64,000 nt of DNA from Arthrobacter ramosus. GTDB lineage: Bacteria > Actinomycetota > Actinomycetes > Actinomycetales > Micrococcaceae. The notes below the pieces were generated by a model. That model saw nothing but the letters and a program-made list of their open reading frames with translations, ran no database searches and was not told the origin of the DNA. A program made the position numbers and the translations under genes. The first letter of the stretch is position 1. Every line of letters begins with the position of its first letter. Location of the stretch: assembly GCF_039535095.1 (NCBI RefSeq), contig NZ_BAAAWN010000001.1, positions 248,001 through 312,000 of the forward strand. The letters are read 5' to 3'. This document shows, in pieces, positions 33,538 to 42,428 of this stretch.

Positions 33538-34500
33538 TTAGCGAACGCTTTCGGCGAGCTCGCCGTCGGCCGTTTCGGCAACGGTGGAGGGCTCGACGTC
33601 GGACTCCTCGCCTGGGGCGGTCATCGCGGCTGTGGCCTCTTCGAGGGTCATCTTCTCGAAGGCGGCCATCTGCTCAGCCGTGACGGAGTACACGGTGGAG
33701 AATTCGCCGATCGGCACAACGGTACTGAGCATCTTGTCCTGGTAAAGGTGAATCAGGTTGAACGCCTGCGCGCCGTTCTGGCCGCGCATCGACTTCGGGG
33801 CGACGTTGAGGTCCTGCGTGTAGCACGTGGCCGAAGCAACCGTCACGGGAGCGCCTCCGAAGGTGCTGAACGTGGAGTAGTGCAGGTGGCCGGCCAGGAT
33901 GCCGCGGACATCAGTGCCTTCGATGACCTTTTCGAAGCGGCTCTGCTCGCGCAGTTCGAACATGGCCATCATCTCCAGCGGGCTGGGAACCGGCGGGTGG
34001 TGCAGGGCGATGAGCGTGCCATGGGGGGCCGGGGTGGCGAGGACGTCGGACAGCCAAGCGAGCTGCTCGTCGGAGATTTCGCCGTGGTGTTTGCCCGGAA
34101 CCGTGGAGTCCAGGGCGATGATGCGCAGGCCGTTGACGTCGTGGACCATGTCCACGGATTCCTCGCCCGCGTCGGAGTCGAGGAGGCCCGAACGGAAGGC
34201 GGTGCGCGCGTCGTGGTTGCCCATGACCCAGATGATCTTGGCGCCGAGTTCCTCGGCGACGGGCTCCACGATGTTGCGGAGGCGGACGTAGGCGTCCGGG
34301 CGGCCGGTGTCGGCGAGGTCGCCGGTGAACACCAGTGCTTCGGGCTTGACCTGGGCCTTGACGAAGTCGCGGAACAGCTGGCGGAGGTTCTCGTCGCTGT
34401 CCACGCTGCCATGCAGGAGGTCGTTGTCGGCAACGAAATGGGTGTCGCTGATGTGCAGGATGAAGTGCTCGGGGGCGGGGTGCTGGAGTTCGGTGTTCAC
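33538..34500 (-). CDS. Calcineurin-like metallophosphoesterase (CpdA/GpdQ type)
   Basis: A 320-residue binuclear metallophosphoesterase of the class III cyclic-nucleotide/glycerophosphodiester phosphodiesterase group. Metal motifs are in order: LHISDTHF, FTGDLADTG, MGNHDARTAF, LIALHHPP, and GHLHYSTFSTF. A C-terminal acidic tail (about 295-320) has no counterpart in the core fold. It lies inside an ABC importer operon, between a phosphatase-like gene and the permeases, so it may hydrolyse an imported phosphodiester. A cAMP-signalling role is the alternative. Confidence 0.87.
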   Translation of the reverse strand: MNTELQHPAPEHFILHISDTHFVADNDLLHGSVDSDENLRQLFRDFVKAQVKPEALVFTGDLADTGRPDAYVRLRNIVEPVAEELGAKIIWVMGNHDARTAFRSGLLDSDAGEESVDMVHDVNGLRIIALDSTVPGKHHGEISDEQLAWLSDVLATPAPHGTLIALHHPPVPSPLEMMAMFELREQSRFEKVIEGTDVRGILAGHLHYSTFSTFGGAPVTVASATCYTQDLNVAPKSMRGQNGAQAFNLIHLYQDKMLSTVVPIGEFSTVYSVTAEQMAAFEKMTLEEATAAMTAPGEESDVEPSTVAETADGELAESVR

Positions 34501-34544
34501 GGTCTTGTCTCCTTGTAATTATCTGCAGTGGGTAGCGGTGGTTC

Positions 34545-35324
34545 TTAGCGGGTGGAACTGGTGGTCAGGACGTCCCTGAGCCGTTCGAGGTCGGCGTCGC
34601 TGAAATCGTGTGCCTGGAGCAGGCCGGTGGCGCCGCCGTACATTTCGTCGATGAGGTCCAGTGTGGTTTCCAGGACAGAGGCGGGGCTCGCGGAGATGAT
34701 TTCCCGGAGTTCCTCGCCGATGCCCGCAAGGCCCGGGTGGCTGGAGGCGGCGGCCACCATGGCCTCGCTCCATTCGCCGCGCAGGTTCTCCTCGCTGGCT
34801 ACGTAGTCCAGGATCACCTGCTCGCGGTCCACTCCTGCGGCCAGGAGGGCCAGGGCAATGACGACGCCGGTGCGGTCCTTGCCCGCGGTGCAGTGGACCA
34901 GTACGGGCTCCGTCCCGGAGTCGGCGATGAGGCGGACGGCGTCGGCAAGGCGCTGCGCGTGGCTGCGGATCATGAGCCGGTAGATGTCCACCAGGGTGGT
35001 GATCTCCGAAGTACCCGGCACGTTGCCCTCTTCGAAAATCGGGTTGTGCCTGGTGTCGACGGCGAGTCCGTCAAGGTTGCTGGGCGACTTCGCCAACTCG
35101 GTGCGGTCTCGCAAGTCGATGACCAGACGGATGCCGAGCTCAGAGAATTGGCGGCGTCCGGCGTCGGTCAGTCCGTGCAGTGCGTCGGAGCGATACAGCT
35201 TTCCTTCCCGGATGGTACGTGCGACGGCGGCATCGCCCGCCGTGCTCCGGAAGTTGTAGGTGCCCTCCACGGGGTAGGGGCGGTTGCGGGTTCCGAAGAC
35301 GGCGTCCTCGGCAGTGGTTGTCAC
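34545..35324 (-). CDS. Tyrosine-protein-phosphatase-like protein (Y_phosphatase3 type)
   Basis: A 259-residue protein with the Cys-x5-Arg signature HCTAGKDRTG (about 144-153) and an upstream LVIDLRDRTE general-acid region, typical of bacterial dual-specificity or phosphoinositide-type phosphatases related to MptpB. The start is GTG at 35322-35324 after AAAGGACACC. It stands between the binding-protein gene and the metallophosphoesterase gene in one operon. Two phosphatases beside an importer suggest stepwise removal of phosphate from an imported organophosphate, but protein dephosphorylation cannot be excluded. Confidence 0.85.
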   Translation of the reverse strand: MTTTAEDAVFGTRNRPYPVEGTYNFRSTAGDAAVARTIREGKLYRSDALHGLTDAGRRQFSELGIRLVIDLRDRTELAKSPSNLDGLAVDTRHNPIFEEGNVPGTSEITTLVDIYRLMIRSHAQRLADAVRLIADSGTEPVLVHCTAGKDRTGVVIALALLAAGVDREQVILDYVASEENLRGEWSEAMVAAASSHPGLAGIGEELREIISASPASVLETTLDLIDEMYGGATGLLQAHDFSDADLERLRDVLTTSSTR

Positions 35325-35354
35325 AGCTGGTGTCCTTTGGATGGGTGGGAGGGG

Positions 35355-36710
35355 TTAGGGAATCAGGTCCTGGGCGCGCTTCTGGGCGTCGGCCATGGTG
35401 GTTTTTGCGTCCTTGCCGTAGTAGACGACGTTCTCGATCGCCTTGCCGAGGATGTCGTCGATCTGCACGTAGCTGTTTCCCGGGTAGGAAACCCAGGGCT
35501 GGAGGCGGTCAAGCTGGGCGAGGTTCGGGGCCAGGAGCGGATTCTTCTGGGCCCAGTCGTAGAGGGAACCACCCGGAGCGGTCAGCGAGGTGCGCAGCGG
35601 CAGGTAGCCGATCTTGGTGGAGATCTGCTCGTAGGCGTGGTCGCTGGTCATGAACTTGATCAACTCCCAGCCGGCGCGCTGCTTCGCTGGATCCTGTGAG
35701 AGGACGAACAGGGCCGAGCCGGAGTTGGTGGGCACGGCAGGCTTGCTGCCGAAGGAGGGCATCCCCGCTGCCTTGAGTTCCCAGCCGCCCTTCGTGGCGG
35801 CCGACATGAATGAGCCTTGGAGCGCTGAGGTAGTAAGGATGAAGGCGGTATCGCCCTTCGGGAGGCCTTCGTATTGTGCGTTGCTGTCTGCGTTGCGCAG
35901 CACGCCGTCCTTCGTCAGCTGTGCGAGCTTCGTAACGGTGTCAACGGCCGCGTCCGAGCCGAATCCGATGGTCTTGCGGTCATCGGAGAGAACCTGGGCC
36001 CCGTTCGACTTGAAGACGCCCTGCATGCACCAGTTGCCCCCGATGCTTGCGCACGAAATGTCCAGGGACGGCTTTCCGGTCTTGGCGGAAACGGCCTTTG
36101 CGGCCGCCTCCACCTTGTCCCAGGTGGAGAGGTCCGGGTTGGTGATTCCGGCGTCGGCGAGCTTGGTGGCGTTGTAGAAGAGGACGGGGGTGGAGAAGAC
36201 GTAAGGAATGCCATAGGTCTTGCCGTTCCAGTCGGCCAGGTGCTTCGCGTTGGGGTGGAACGGGTGGGCGCCGCCGAGGGCGTCGTCGACGGCTTTCTGG
36301 CCGACCAGATCGCTGATCGGCTGGGCGCCAAGCTGGGTGGCGGCGAAGTCGAGGGAATCGAACGTCAACTGCGCGACGTCGGGTGCGTGTCCGGCGAGGA
36401 GCTGCGTCTGGACGCTGCTGACCGTGTTGGATCCGACGGCGCCCCCGCCCTGCGGTGCCTGCGCGGTGACGTGGATGTTCGGGTGGGCCTTTTCGAAGTC
36501 GGCTACCAGGCCTTTGACGGTATCGGTCCAGACGCCGGCTTGGGCCAGGTTGTAGCTTTCGAAGGTGATGTTGACTTGCTGGTCTGCCGTGAGTTCCGGG
36601 ATGACCTGGTTGCTCACGGTGCTGGCCTGCGAGGTGCCGGAACAGCCTGCGAGGGCCAATGCGGCGGTGCCAGCGGCGATGGTTAGTGCAATTGAACGGA
36701 GAGGGCGCAC
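35355..36710 (-). CDS. Extracellular solute-binding lipoprotein, family 1 (UgpB-like)
   Basis: A 451-residue lipoprotein with a signal peptide and lipobox LAGC, then a family-1 binding domain (QVNITFESYNLAQAGVWTDTVKGLVADFEKAHPNI, YNATKLADAGITNPDLSTWDKVEAAAKAV). Pieces such as GKTYGIPYVFSTPVLFYN match glycerol-3-phosphate/oligosaccharide binders. The GTG at 36708-36710 follows AAGGAAATATT; a longer ATG start would run through non-coding-like sequence. It follows the ATPase gene and precedes the phosphatase genes. Substrate is inferred, not known. Confidence 0.85.
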   Translation of the reverse strand: MRPLRSIALTIAAGTAALALAGCSGTSQASTVSNQVIPELTADQQVNITFESYNLAQAGVWTDTVKGLVADFEKAHPNIHVTAQAPQGGGAVGSNTVSSVQTQLLAGHAPDVAQLTFDSLDFAATQLGAQPISDLVGQKAVDDALGGAHPFHPNAKHLADWNGKTYGIPYVFSTPVLFYNATKLADAGITNPDLSTWDKVEAAAKAVSAKTGKPSLDISCASIGGNWCMQGVFKSNGAQVLSDDRKTIGFGSDAAVDTVTKLAQLTKDGVLRNADSNAQYEGLPKGDTAFILTTSALQGSFMSAATKGGWELKAAGMPSFGSKPAVPTNSGSALFVLSQDPAKQRAGWELIKFMTSDHAYEQISTKIGYLPLRTSLTAPGGSLYDWAQKNPLLAPNLAQLDRLQPWVSYPGNSYVQIDDILGKAIENVVYYGKDAKTTMADAQKRAQDLIP

Positions 36711-36777
36711 AATATTTCCTTGATTGCTGGGTTGGGTGGGTACTGCAGGTTCCGGTTTGGGGCCGGAGTGTGGGGTG

Positions 36778-37929
36778 CTAGAGCGAGGCGGCGGGCTGAG
36801 CTGAGCTCGCAGTGGAAGGGTGCTTCGCGTCTGCGTGCCATTCGAGGCGCCTGCCGCTTTCGCGGTCAAAGAGGTGGAGGTTTTTGGCGTCGGCACTGAG
36901 TACGACGGCGTTACCCGGCCCCCAGTATTGGCCCCGCGGGGCGCGGACGGCCACGCGGTTCTCGCCGACCCGGCAGTAGATGACCTGTTCGCTGCCGAGG
37001 TTTTCGCTCAGGTCAACGATGCCCCGAAGGGCTGCCCCGGAGTTCGGCGCGGCTGCTGAAGAGCCGGGTGCGTGGATACTCAGGTGCTCGGGGCGGATGC
37101 CCAGCACGACGTCCCGCTGGGGTGTTTCCCCGTCCCATAGCACCGCTTCCAGGGAGGGTGCCATGACGGTGATGGAGCCGTTGCTGGTGGAAAGTTCGGC
37201 GTCGATCAGGTTGGTGGCCGGGGATCCCAGGAAGCCTGCCGCGAACACGGATGCGGGCTTGTCGTAGAGCTCTTCCGGCGTGCCGAGTTGCTCGAGCTGG
37301 CCTCCGTTGAGCAGCGCGATCTTGGTTGCCATGGTCATGGCTTCCACTTGGTCATGCGTGACGTAGATGAAGGTGGCACCGAGGCGCTTGTGTAGTCCGG
37401 CCAGCTCCTGCCGGGTCGCTGTGCGGAGCTTGGCATCCAGGTTGGACAGGGGTTCGTCCATGAGGAAGGCCTTGGGCTCGCGCACCAAGGCCCGTGCCAC
37501 GGCGACTCGTTGGCGCTGGCCGCCGGACAGTTCCTTCGGCTTGCGGTCCAGGAGGTGGCCGATCTCCACCATTTCGGCCACGGCCTCCACGCGCTTCTTG
37601 ACTTCCTGCTTGTCGGTGCGCCGCACGTGGAGCGGGAAGGCCAGGTTTTTCGCCACGCTGAGGTGCGGGTACAGGGCGTAGCTCTGGAACACCATGGCCA
37701 AGTCGCGCTTCTTGGACGGGGCGGTGGTGATGTCCGTTCCGTCCAGTTCGAGTGAGCCCGACGTCGGTTCCAGCAGGCCCGCGATCATGCGGAGCAGGGT
37801 GGTCTTGCCGCAGCCGCTGGGGCCGAGCAGGACCAGGAAATCACCGTCTTCAACGGTGAGCGATACGTTCTTTACCGCCGACACGTTCTTGAACGAACGC
37901 GACAACTGGTTGAGCACAAGTCGGCCCAC
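36778..37929 (-). CDS. Carbohydrate ABC transporter ATP-binding protein (UgpC/MsmX/MalK type)
   Basis: A 383-residue ATPase with Walker A GPSGCGKTT, signature LSGGQRQRVAVARAL, Walker B FLMDEPLSNLD, switch VTHDQVEAMT, and a C-terminal MalK-type regulatory domain (VLGIRPEHLSIH..., LGSEQVIYCRVGENRVAVRAP). I prefer the GTG at 37927-37929, 5 nt after GGAGG; a GTG two codons upstream overlaps that site. It is the first gene of the operon, directly behind a 28-bp palindrome. The GH130 operon has no ATPase of its own, so this subunit might serve both. Confidence 0.9.
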   Translation of the reverse strand: MGRLVLNQLSRSFKNVSAVKNVSLTVEDGDFLVLLGPSGCGKTTLLRMIAGLLEPTSGSLELDGTDITTAPSKKRDLAMVFQSYALYPHLSVAKNLAFPLHVRRTDKQEVKKRVEAVAEMVEIGHLLDRKPKELSGGQRQRVAVARALVREPKAFLMDEPLSNLDAKLRTATRQELAGLHKRLGATFIYVTHDQVEAMTMATKIALLNGGQLEQLGTPEELYDKPASVFAAGFLGSPATNLIDAELSTSNGSITVMAPSLEAVLWDGETPQRDVVLGIRPEHLSIHAPGSSAAAPNSGAALRGIVDLSENLGSEQVIYCRVGENRVAVRAPRGQYWGPGNAVVLSADAKNLHLFDRESGRRLEWHADAKHPSTASSAQPAASL

Positions 37930-37950
37930 GGGCACCTCCGGGGAAACGAT

Positions 37951-37978
37951 GTTTCCTAAATCGAATTATTTAGGAAAC
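37951..37978. promoter_or_regulatory. Perfect 28-bp palindromic operator (RpiR-type candidate)
   Basis: GTTTCCTAAAT and its exact complement flank a 6-nt AT-rich spacer. It ends 22 nt before the ATPase start and lies in the gap behind the RpiR gene. Position and symmetry fit a repressor operator covering the operon promoter. Confidence 0.75.
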
Positions 37979-38088
37979 GTCTTACCCTTGAAGGGTGGGG
38001 CTCGATTATTAACGGTCGGTGCGGAGTTGATGAACTCCCCGTGCGCGGACAGGAAACAGTTGAAGCCGCCCGCGTTTCGCGCCAAAAG

Positions 38089-38979
38089 CTATTCGGGCTT
38101 CTCCACGATATGCAGGACTTCTTCGAACACCGCGGAGCGGGCGCGCTCGACGTCGGGAGAATCTGCAGTCACCGCGGCGTGAAGGGCGGACAGCACCAGC
38201 ATCTGGACGATGTTCCCGATGGGCAGCTGGTCGTTCCACGAATGGAATTCAGCCCCGGCCACGAGCGTGTGGGTCGAGAGGTCGGCGAGTTCGGATTTCG
38301 CATAGCTGGTCACCCCGATCACGGTTGCCTTGCGTTCAGCCGCGATCCGCGCAGAACCAATCGTGAAGGAGTTCATTCCGCTGTCACTCACGGCGATGCA
38401 GACATCCCCCGCTGAGAGGAGCTTGGCGGAGATGTGCTGCGAGACAATGTCGGATGGCGCCTCGCATTGCACTCCGGCCGACAGGAACCGCAGGGCGAGG
38501 GATTGGGCGGGAGCGAGTGATGCTCCGTTGGCCACCACCAGCAGGCGTCCGCCCTGGCGAATCGCTTTCACAGCGGCGTCGAAGGCCTCGAAGTCCAAAG
38601 ACCCCAATGCTCCGCGGATGTCCTGGGAGGCCCGGGAAAAGATCCCTGAAACCAGGTGTTCGGAGGATCCGGGTTCGCCGGTTGCCCCGGACTCTTCCTG
38701 TTGGATGCTGTCCCGTGCCGCGGCGCCCAGATCGCGCAGCAGGACCTGGCGCAGGTGCTGGAATCCGTCAAAGCCCATGCTCTTGCACGCGCGAACGATC
38801 GTCGCGGGCGACGTCCCCGTCTGGGTGACCAGATCCGCTACCGACATCCTGGCCACGGTCTCCGGGGAATCAAGGCACAACTGCGCCACCCGCTGTTCGC
38901 TGGGAGCCAGCGAGGGGAAAATTGACTTGATATGCGCGCGGGAACCGCCCAGGGGCGGTTCGGATTTGTACGGGGTCAT
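38089..38979 (-). CDS. MurR/RpiR-family transcriptional regulator
   Basis: A 296-residue regulator with the N-terminal RpiR helix-turn-helix (SIFPSLAPSEQRVAQLCLDSPETVARMSVADLVTQTGTSPATIVRACKSMGFDGFQHLR, about 18-78) and a C-terminal SIS sugar-phosphate domain (about 125-265; RLLVVANGASLAPAQSLALRFL, DVCIAVSDSGMNSFTI). SIS domains sense phosphosugars, which agrees with the phosphoesterases in the controlled operon. It lies 160 bp upstream of the ATPase gene on the same strand, with the 28-bp palindrome between them. Confidence 0.9.
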   Translation of the reverse strand: MTPYKSEPPLGGSRAHIKSIFPSLAPSEQRVAQLCLDSPETVARMSVADLVTQTGTSPATIVRACKSMGFDGFQHLRQVLLRDLGAAARDSIQQEESGATGEPGSSEHLVSGIFSRASQDIRGALGSLDFEAFDAAVKAIRQGGRLLVVANGASLAPAQSLALRFLSAGVQCEAPSDIVSQHISAKLLSAGDVCIAVSDSGMNSFTIGSARIAAERKATVIGVTSYAKSELADLSTHTLVAGAEFHSWNDQLPIGNIVQMLVLSALHAAVTADSPDVERARSAVFEEVLHIVEKPE

Positions 38980-39032
38980 TCGCCTTTCATACCAGATTCA
39001 CTTGAATAGCGAACCAGCAGCGCCGAAACCGA

Positions 39033-39057
39033 CGACGGCGGGTGCCTGCCGCCGTCG
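39033..39057 (-). terminator. Hairpin after the HATPase gene
   Basis: A 9-bp GC stem (CGACGGCGG and complement) with a 7-nt loop, 14 nt past the stop at 39072 and before the RpiR gene. No T-run; probable terminator. Confidence 0.5.
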
Positions 39058-39071
39058 GGCACCGACACGTA

Positions 39072-39545
39072 TCAGTCGAGCGGCAAAGTGACGGTTACGC
39101 AGGTTCCGTTGCCTGGACTGGAGACGACGGAGACCTCGCCGCCCACTTCGCTGACGGCGATGGACATGAGGCGGAGCCCGAACCCGTGGTGTGCGCCCGC
39201 AGGCGTTGCCTGGCTGTCGAAGCCGCCGCCGTTGTCCGTGACTGTCAGCCGGATCCCGTGGTAGACGGCGGCGAGCCGGACGGTGATGTCGTGGGCATGC
39301 GCGTACTTGAACGCGTTGCTGAGTACCTCCTTGGCGGCGTGGTAGAGCAAGGAAGCGGAGCCGGACGAGATTTCGACGCCATGGTGCGGCGTCTCCCAGT
39401 GGATTTCGGTCCCCTGGCGGCGGAGCGGTGCGGCCAATCGGTCGATGCAGCCAGCGAGCCCCAAAGTGTGGAAGTCCACCGGTTGCTGATCGGTGATCAC
39501 GCCATTGATGGCGGTAACCTCGTCCAGGGCTGTTGTTGTCTTCAT
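39072..39545 (-). CDS. Orphan HATPase-domain protein (NarL-type sensor kinase fragment)
   Basis: A 157-residue protein holding little beyond a histidine-kinase ATPase domain. The N box is AKEVLSNAFKYAHA (about 70-83), the G1 box DNGGGFDSQ, and the G2 box HHGFGLRLM. It resembles the C-terminal end of NarX/DesK-type kinases (HTLGLAGCIDRLAAPLRRQG). There is no HisKA phospho-acceptor domain, no membrane segment and no response regulator next to it. The ATG at 39545 follows AAGGGGAGCAGG. It is either a truncated kinase or a free-standing ATPase such as an anti-sigma-type switch kinase. Confidence 0.75.
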   Translation of the reverse strand: MKTTTALDEVTAINGVITDQQPVDFHTLGLAGCIDRLAAPLRRQGTEIHWETPHHGVEISSGSASLLYHAAKEVLSNAFKYAHAHDITVRLAAVYHGIRLTVTDNGGGFDSQATPAGAHHGFGLRLMSIAVSEVGGEVSVVSSPGNGTCVTVTLPLD

Positions 39546-39693
39546 GGCCGGTCCTGCTCCCCTTGCAGCTTTGGTGCTTTCGCCGGCGGATGGGTTCCGC
39601 CTGTGCTTGCATTAAGACTGGACCCGAGGAGTTAAGGTTCCCGCGATATTTAGTTAGTTTCGCCCTAATTTTTTGTCAGGAATCTGGATCGCG

Positions 39694-40632
<939 letters not shown>

Positions 40633-40656
40633 CTAGTTGCCCCCAGCAACCAGTCG

Positions 40657-40662
40657 TAGACT
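40657..40662 (+). promoter_or_regulatory. Candidate -10 for the ABC exporter operon
   Basis: TAGACT lies 32 nt before the ATG at 40695, inside the small palindrome CCAGTC-GTA-GACTGG. No well-spaced -35 is seen. Confidence 0.35.
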
Positions 40663-40694
40663 GGCCTTCGAATCACTACGCGCGTTGGAGAACG

Positions 40695-42428
40695 ATGCTC
40701 TGGAAACTTCTCGTTCAGTACCTGCGGCCACATCGGCGGCTGCTGATCGCCGTCGTCATTTTCCAGTTGGCGCAGTCCATCGCGTCGCTGTACTTGCCCA
40801 CACTGAATGCCGACATCATTGACGAAGGCGTGGCCAAGGGGGATACCGGGTACATCCTGGGCACCGGCAGCCTCATGTTGCTCATCACCCTCCTGCAGAT
40901 CGCGTGTTCGATCACGGCCGTGTACTTCGGCGCGAAAGCCGCCATGGGCTTGGGGCGGGACCTGCGCGGCGCTATTTTCACCAGGGTGGGGGAGTTCTCC
41001 GAGCAGGAGGTCACCCGCTTCGGTGCGCCCTCGCTGATCACGCGTTCAACCAACGATGTGCAGCAGGTCCAGCAGCTCGTCCTGATGTCCTGCACGCTCA
41101 TGGTTGCGGCGCCCATGCTCAGCATCGGCGGGGTCATCATGGCCGTCCGGCAAGATGCCCAGTTGTCCTGGCTGATTGCCGTGAGCGTCCCCGTGTTGCT
41201 CGTTGCGGTGGGCCTCATTGTTAGCCGGATGGTCCCGCTGTTCCGCAAGATGCAGGTCCGGATCGACACCGTGAACCGCGTGCTCCGCGAACAACTGGCC
41301 GGCATCCGCGTGGTGCGCGCGTTCGTGCGCGAGGACATGGAGACGGAACGCTTCGCCTCGGCCAACCAGGACGTCACGGAGATGGCGCTGCGCGCCGGGC
41401 GGCTCATGGCTCTGATGTTCCCCGTGGTGATGCTGGTGCTCAACGTCTCCAGCGTCGCCGTGATCTGGTTCGGGTCGTTCCGGATCGACGACGGATCCAT
41501 GCAGGTAGGCACGCTAATCGCTTTCCTGAGCTACCTCATGCAGATCCTCATGTCCGTCATGATGGCTACGTTCATGGCCGTCATGATCCCGCGTGCGGCT
41601 GTTTCGGCGGACCGCATCGGACAGGTGCTGGAGACCCAATCGAGCGTGCGGCCGCCTGAGAACCCAGTGACGGAGACCGCCGGACGCGGCGAGCTGGAAT
41701 TGCTCGACGTCGGATTCGCCTACCCGGGTGCCGAGCAGCCCGTCCTGAGCGGCATCAGCTTCCGGGCACGCGCAGGGCAGACGACGGCCATCATTGGCAG
41801 CACGGGCGCGGGCAAGACTACCTTGGTGAACTTGCTGCCACGGCTCTTCGACGCGAGCAGCGGCTCGGTGCGGATCGACGACGTCGACGTCCGCGAACTG
41901 CACCCTGACCTCTTGTGGGGGCACATCGGACTGGTGCCGCAAAAGCCCTACCTCTTCTCCGGCACGGTTCGCAGCAACCTTCTTTACGGCAAGCCCGACG
42001 CCACCGAGGAAGAACTCTGGAGGGCGCTCGCCATTGCACAGGCCCAGGACTTCGTCGAGGAGATGGAGGGCGGGCTTGACGCTCGGATCTCCCAGGGTGG
42101 CACCAACGTTTCCGGCGGTCAGCGCCAGCGTCTCGCCATCGCCCGGGCACTCGTGAAGCAGCCCGAGCTCTACATCTTCGACGACTCCTTCTCATCGTTG
42201 GACACCGCCACGGACGCCAGGCTCCGCCAGGCGCTCAAGCGCCACACTTCCGGCGCCACCATGGTCATCATTGCGCAGCGGGTATCCAGCATCGCGGATG
42301 CTGAGCAGATTCTAGTGCTCGACGACGGGCGGCTGGTCGGGCGCGGAACCCACGAGGAGTTGTTGGAGACTTCAGAAACGTACCGGGAGATAGTTTCCTC
42401 GCAATTGGCAGCGGAGGAGGCAGCATGA
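40695..42428 (+). CDS. ABC exporter half-transporter with degenerate catalytic site (heterodimer subunit 1)
   Basis: A 577-residue exporter subunit: six-helix membrane domain (about 1-310), then a nucleotide-binding domain with Walker A GSTGAGKTT, canonical signature NVSGGQRQR and Walker B LYIFDDSFSSLD. The position after the Walker B Asp is Asp instead of catalytic Glu. The downstream subunit has the Glu but an altered signature, so the pair forms a typical heterodimer with one degenerate ATP site. The ATG follows GGAGAACG. Its stop overlaps the next gene's start (ATGA). Likely drug, lipid or peptide export. Confidence 0.9.
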   Translation: MLWKLLVQYLRPHRRLLIAVVIFQLAQSIASLYLPTLNADIIDEGVAKGDTGYILGTGSLMLLITLLQIACSITAVYFGAKAAMGLGRDLRGAIFTRVGEFSEQEVTRFGAPSLITRSTNDVQQVQQLVLMSCTLMVAAPMLSIGGVIMAVRQDAQLSWLIAVSVPVLLVAVGLIVSRMVPLFRKMQVRIDTVNRVLREQLAGIRVVRAFVREDMETERFASANQDVTEMALRAGRLMALMFPVVMLVLNVSSVAVIWFGSFRIDDGSMQVGTLIAFLSYLMQILMSVMMATFMAVMIPRAAVSADRIGQVLETQSSVRPPENPVTETAGRGELELLDVGFAYPGAEQPVLSGISFRARAGQTTAIIGSTGAGKTTLVNLLPRLFDASSGSVRIDDVDVRELHPDLLWGHIGLVPQKPYLFSGTVRSNLLYGKPDATEEELWRALAIAQAQDFVEEMEGGLDARISQGGTNVSGGQRQRLAIARALVKQPELYIFDDSFSSLDTATDARLRQALKRHTSGATMVIIAQRVSSIADAEQILVLDDGRLVGRGTHEELLETSETYREIVSSQLAAEEAA

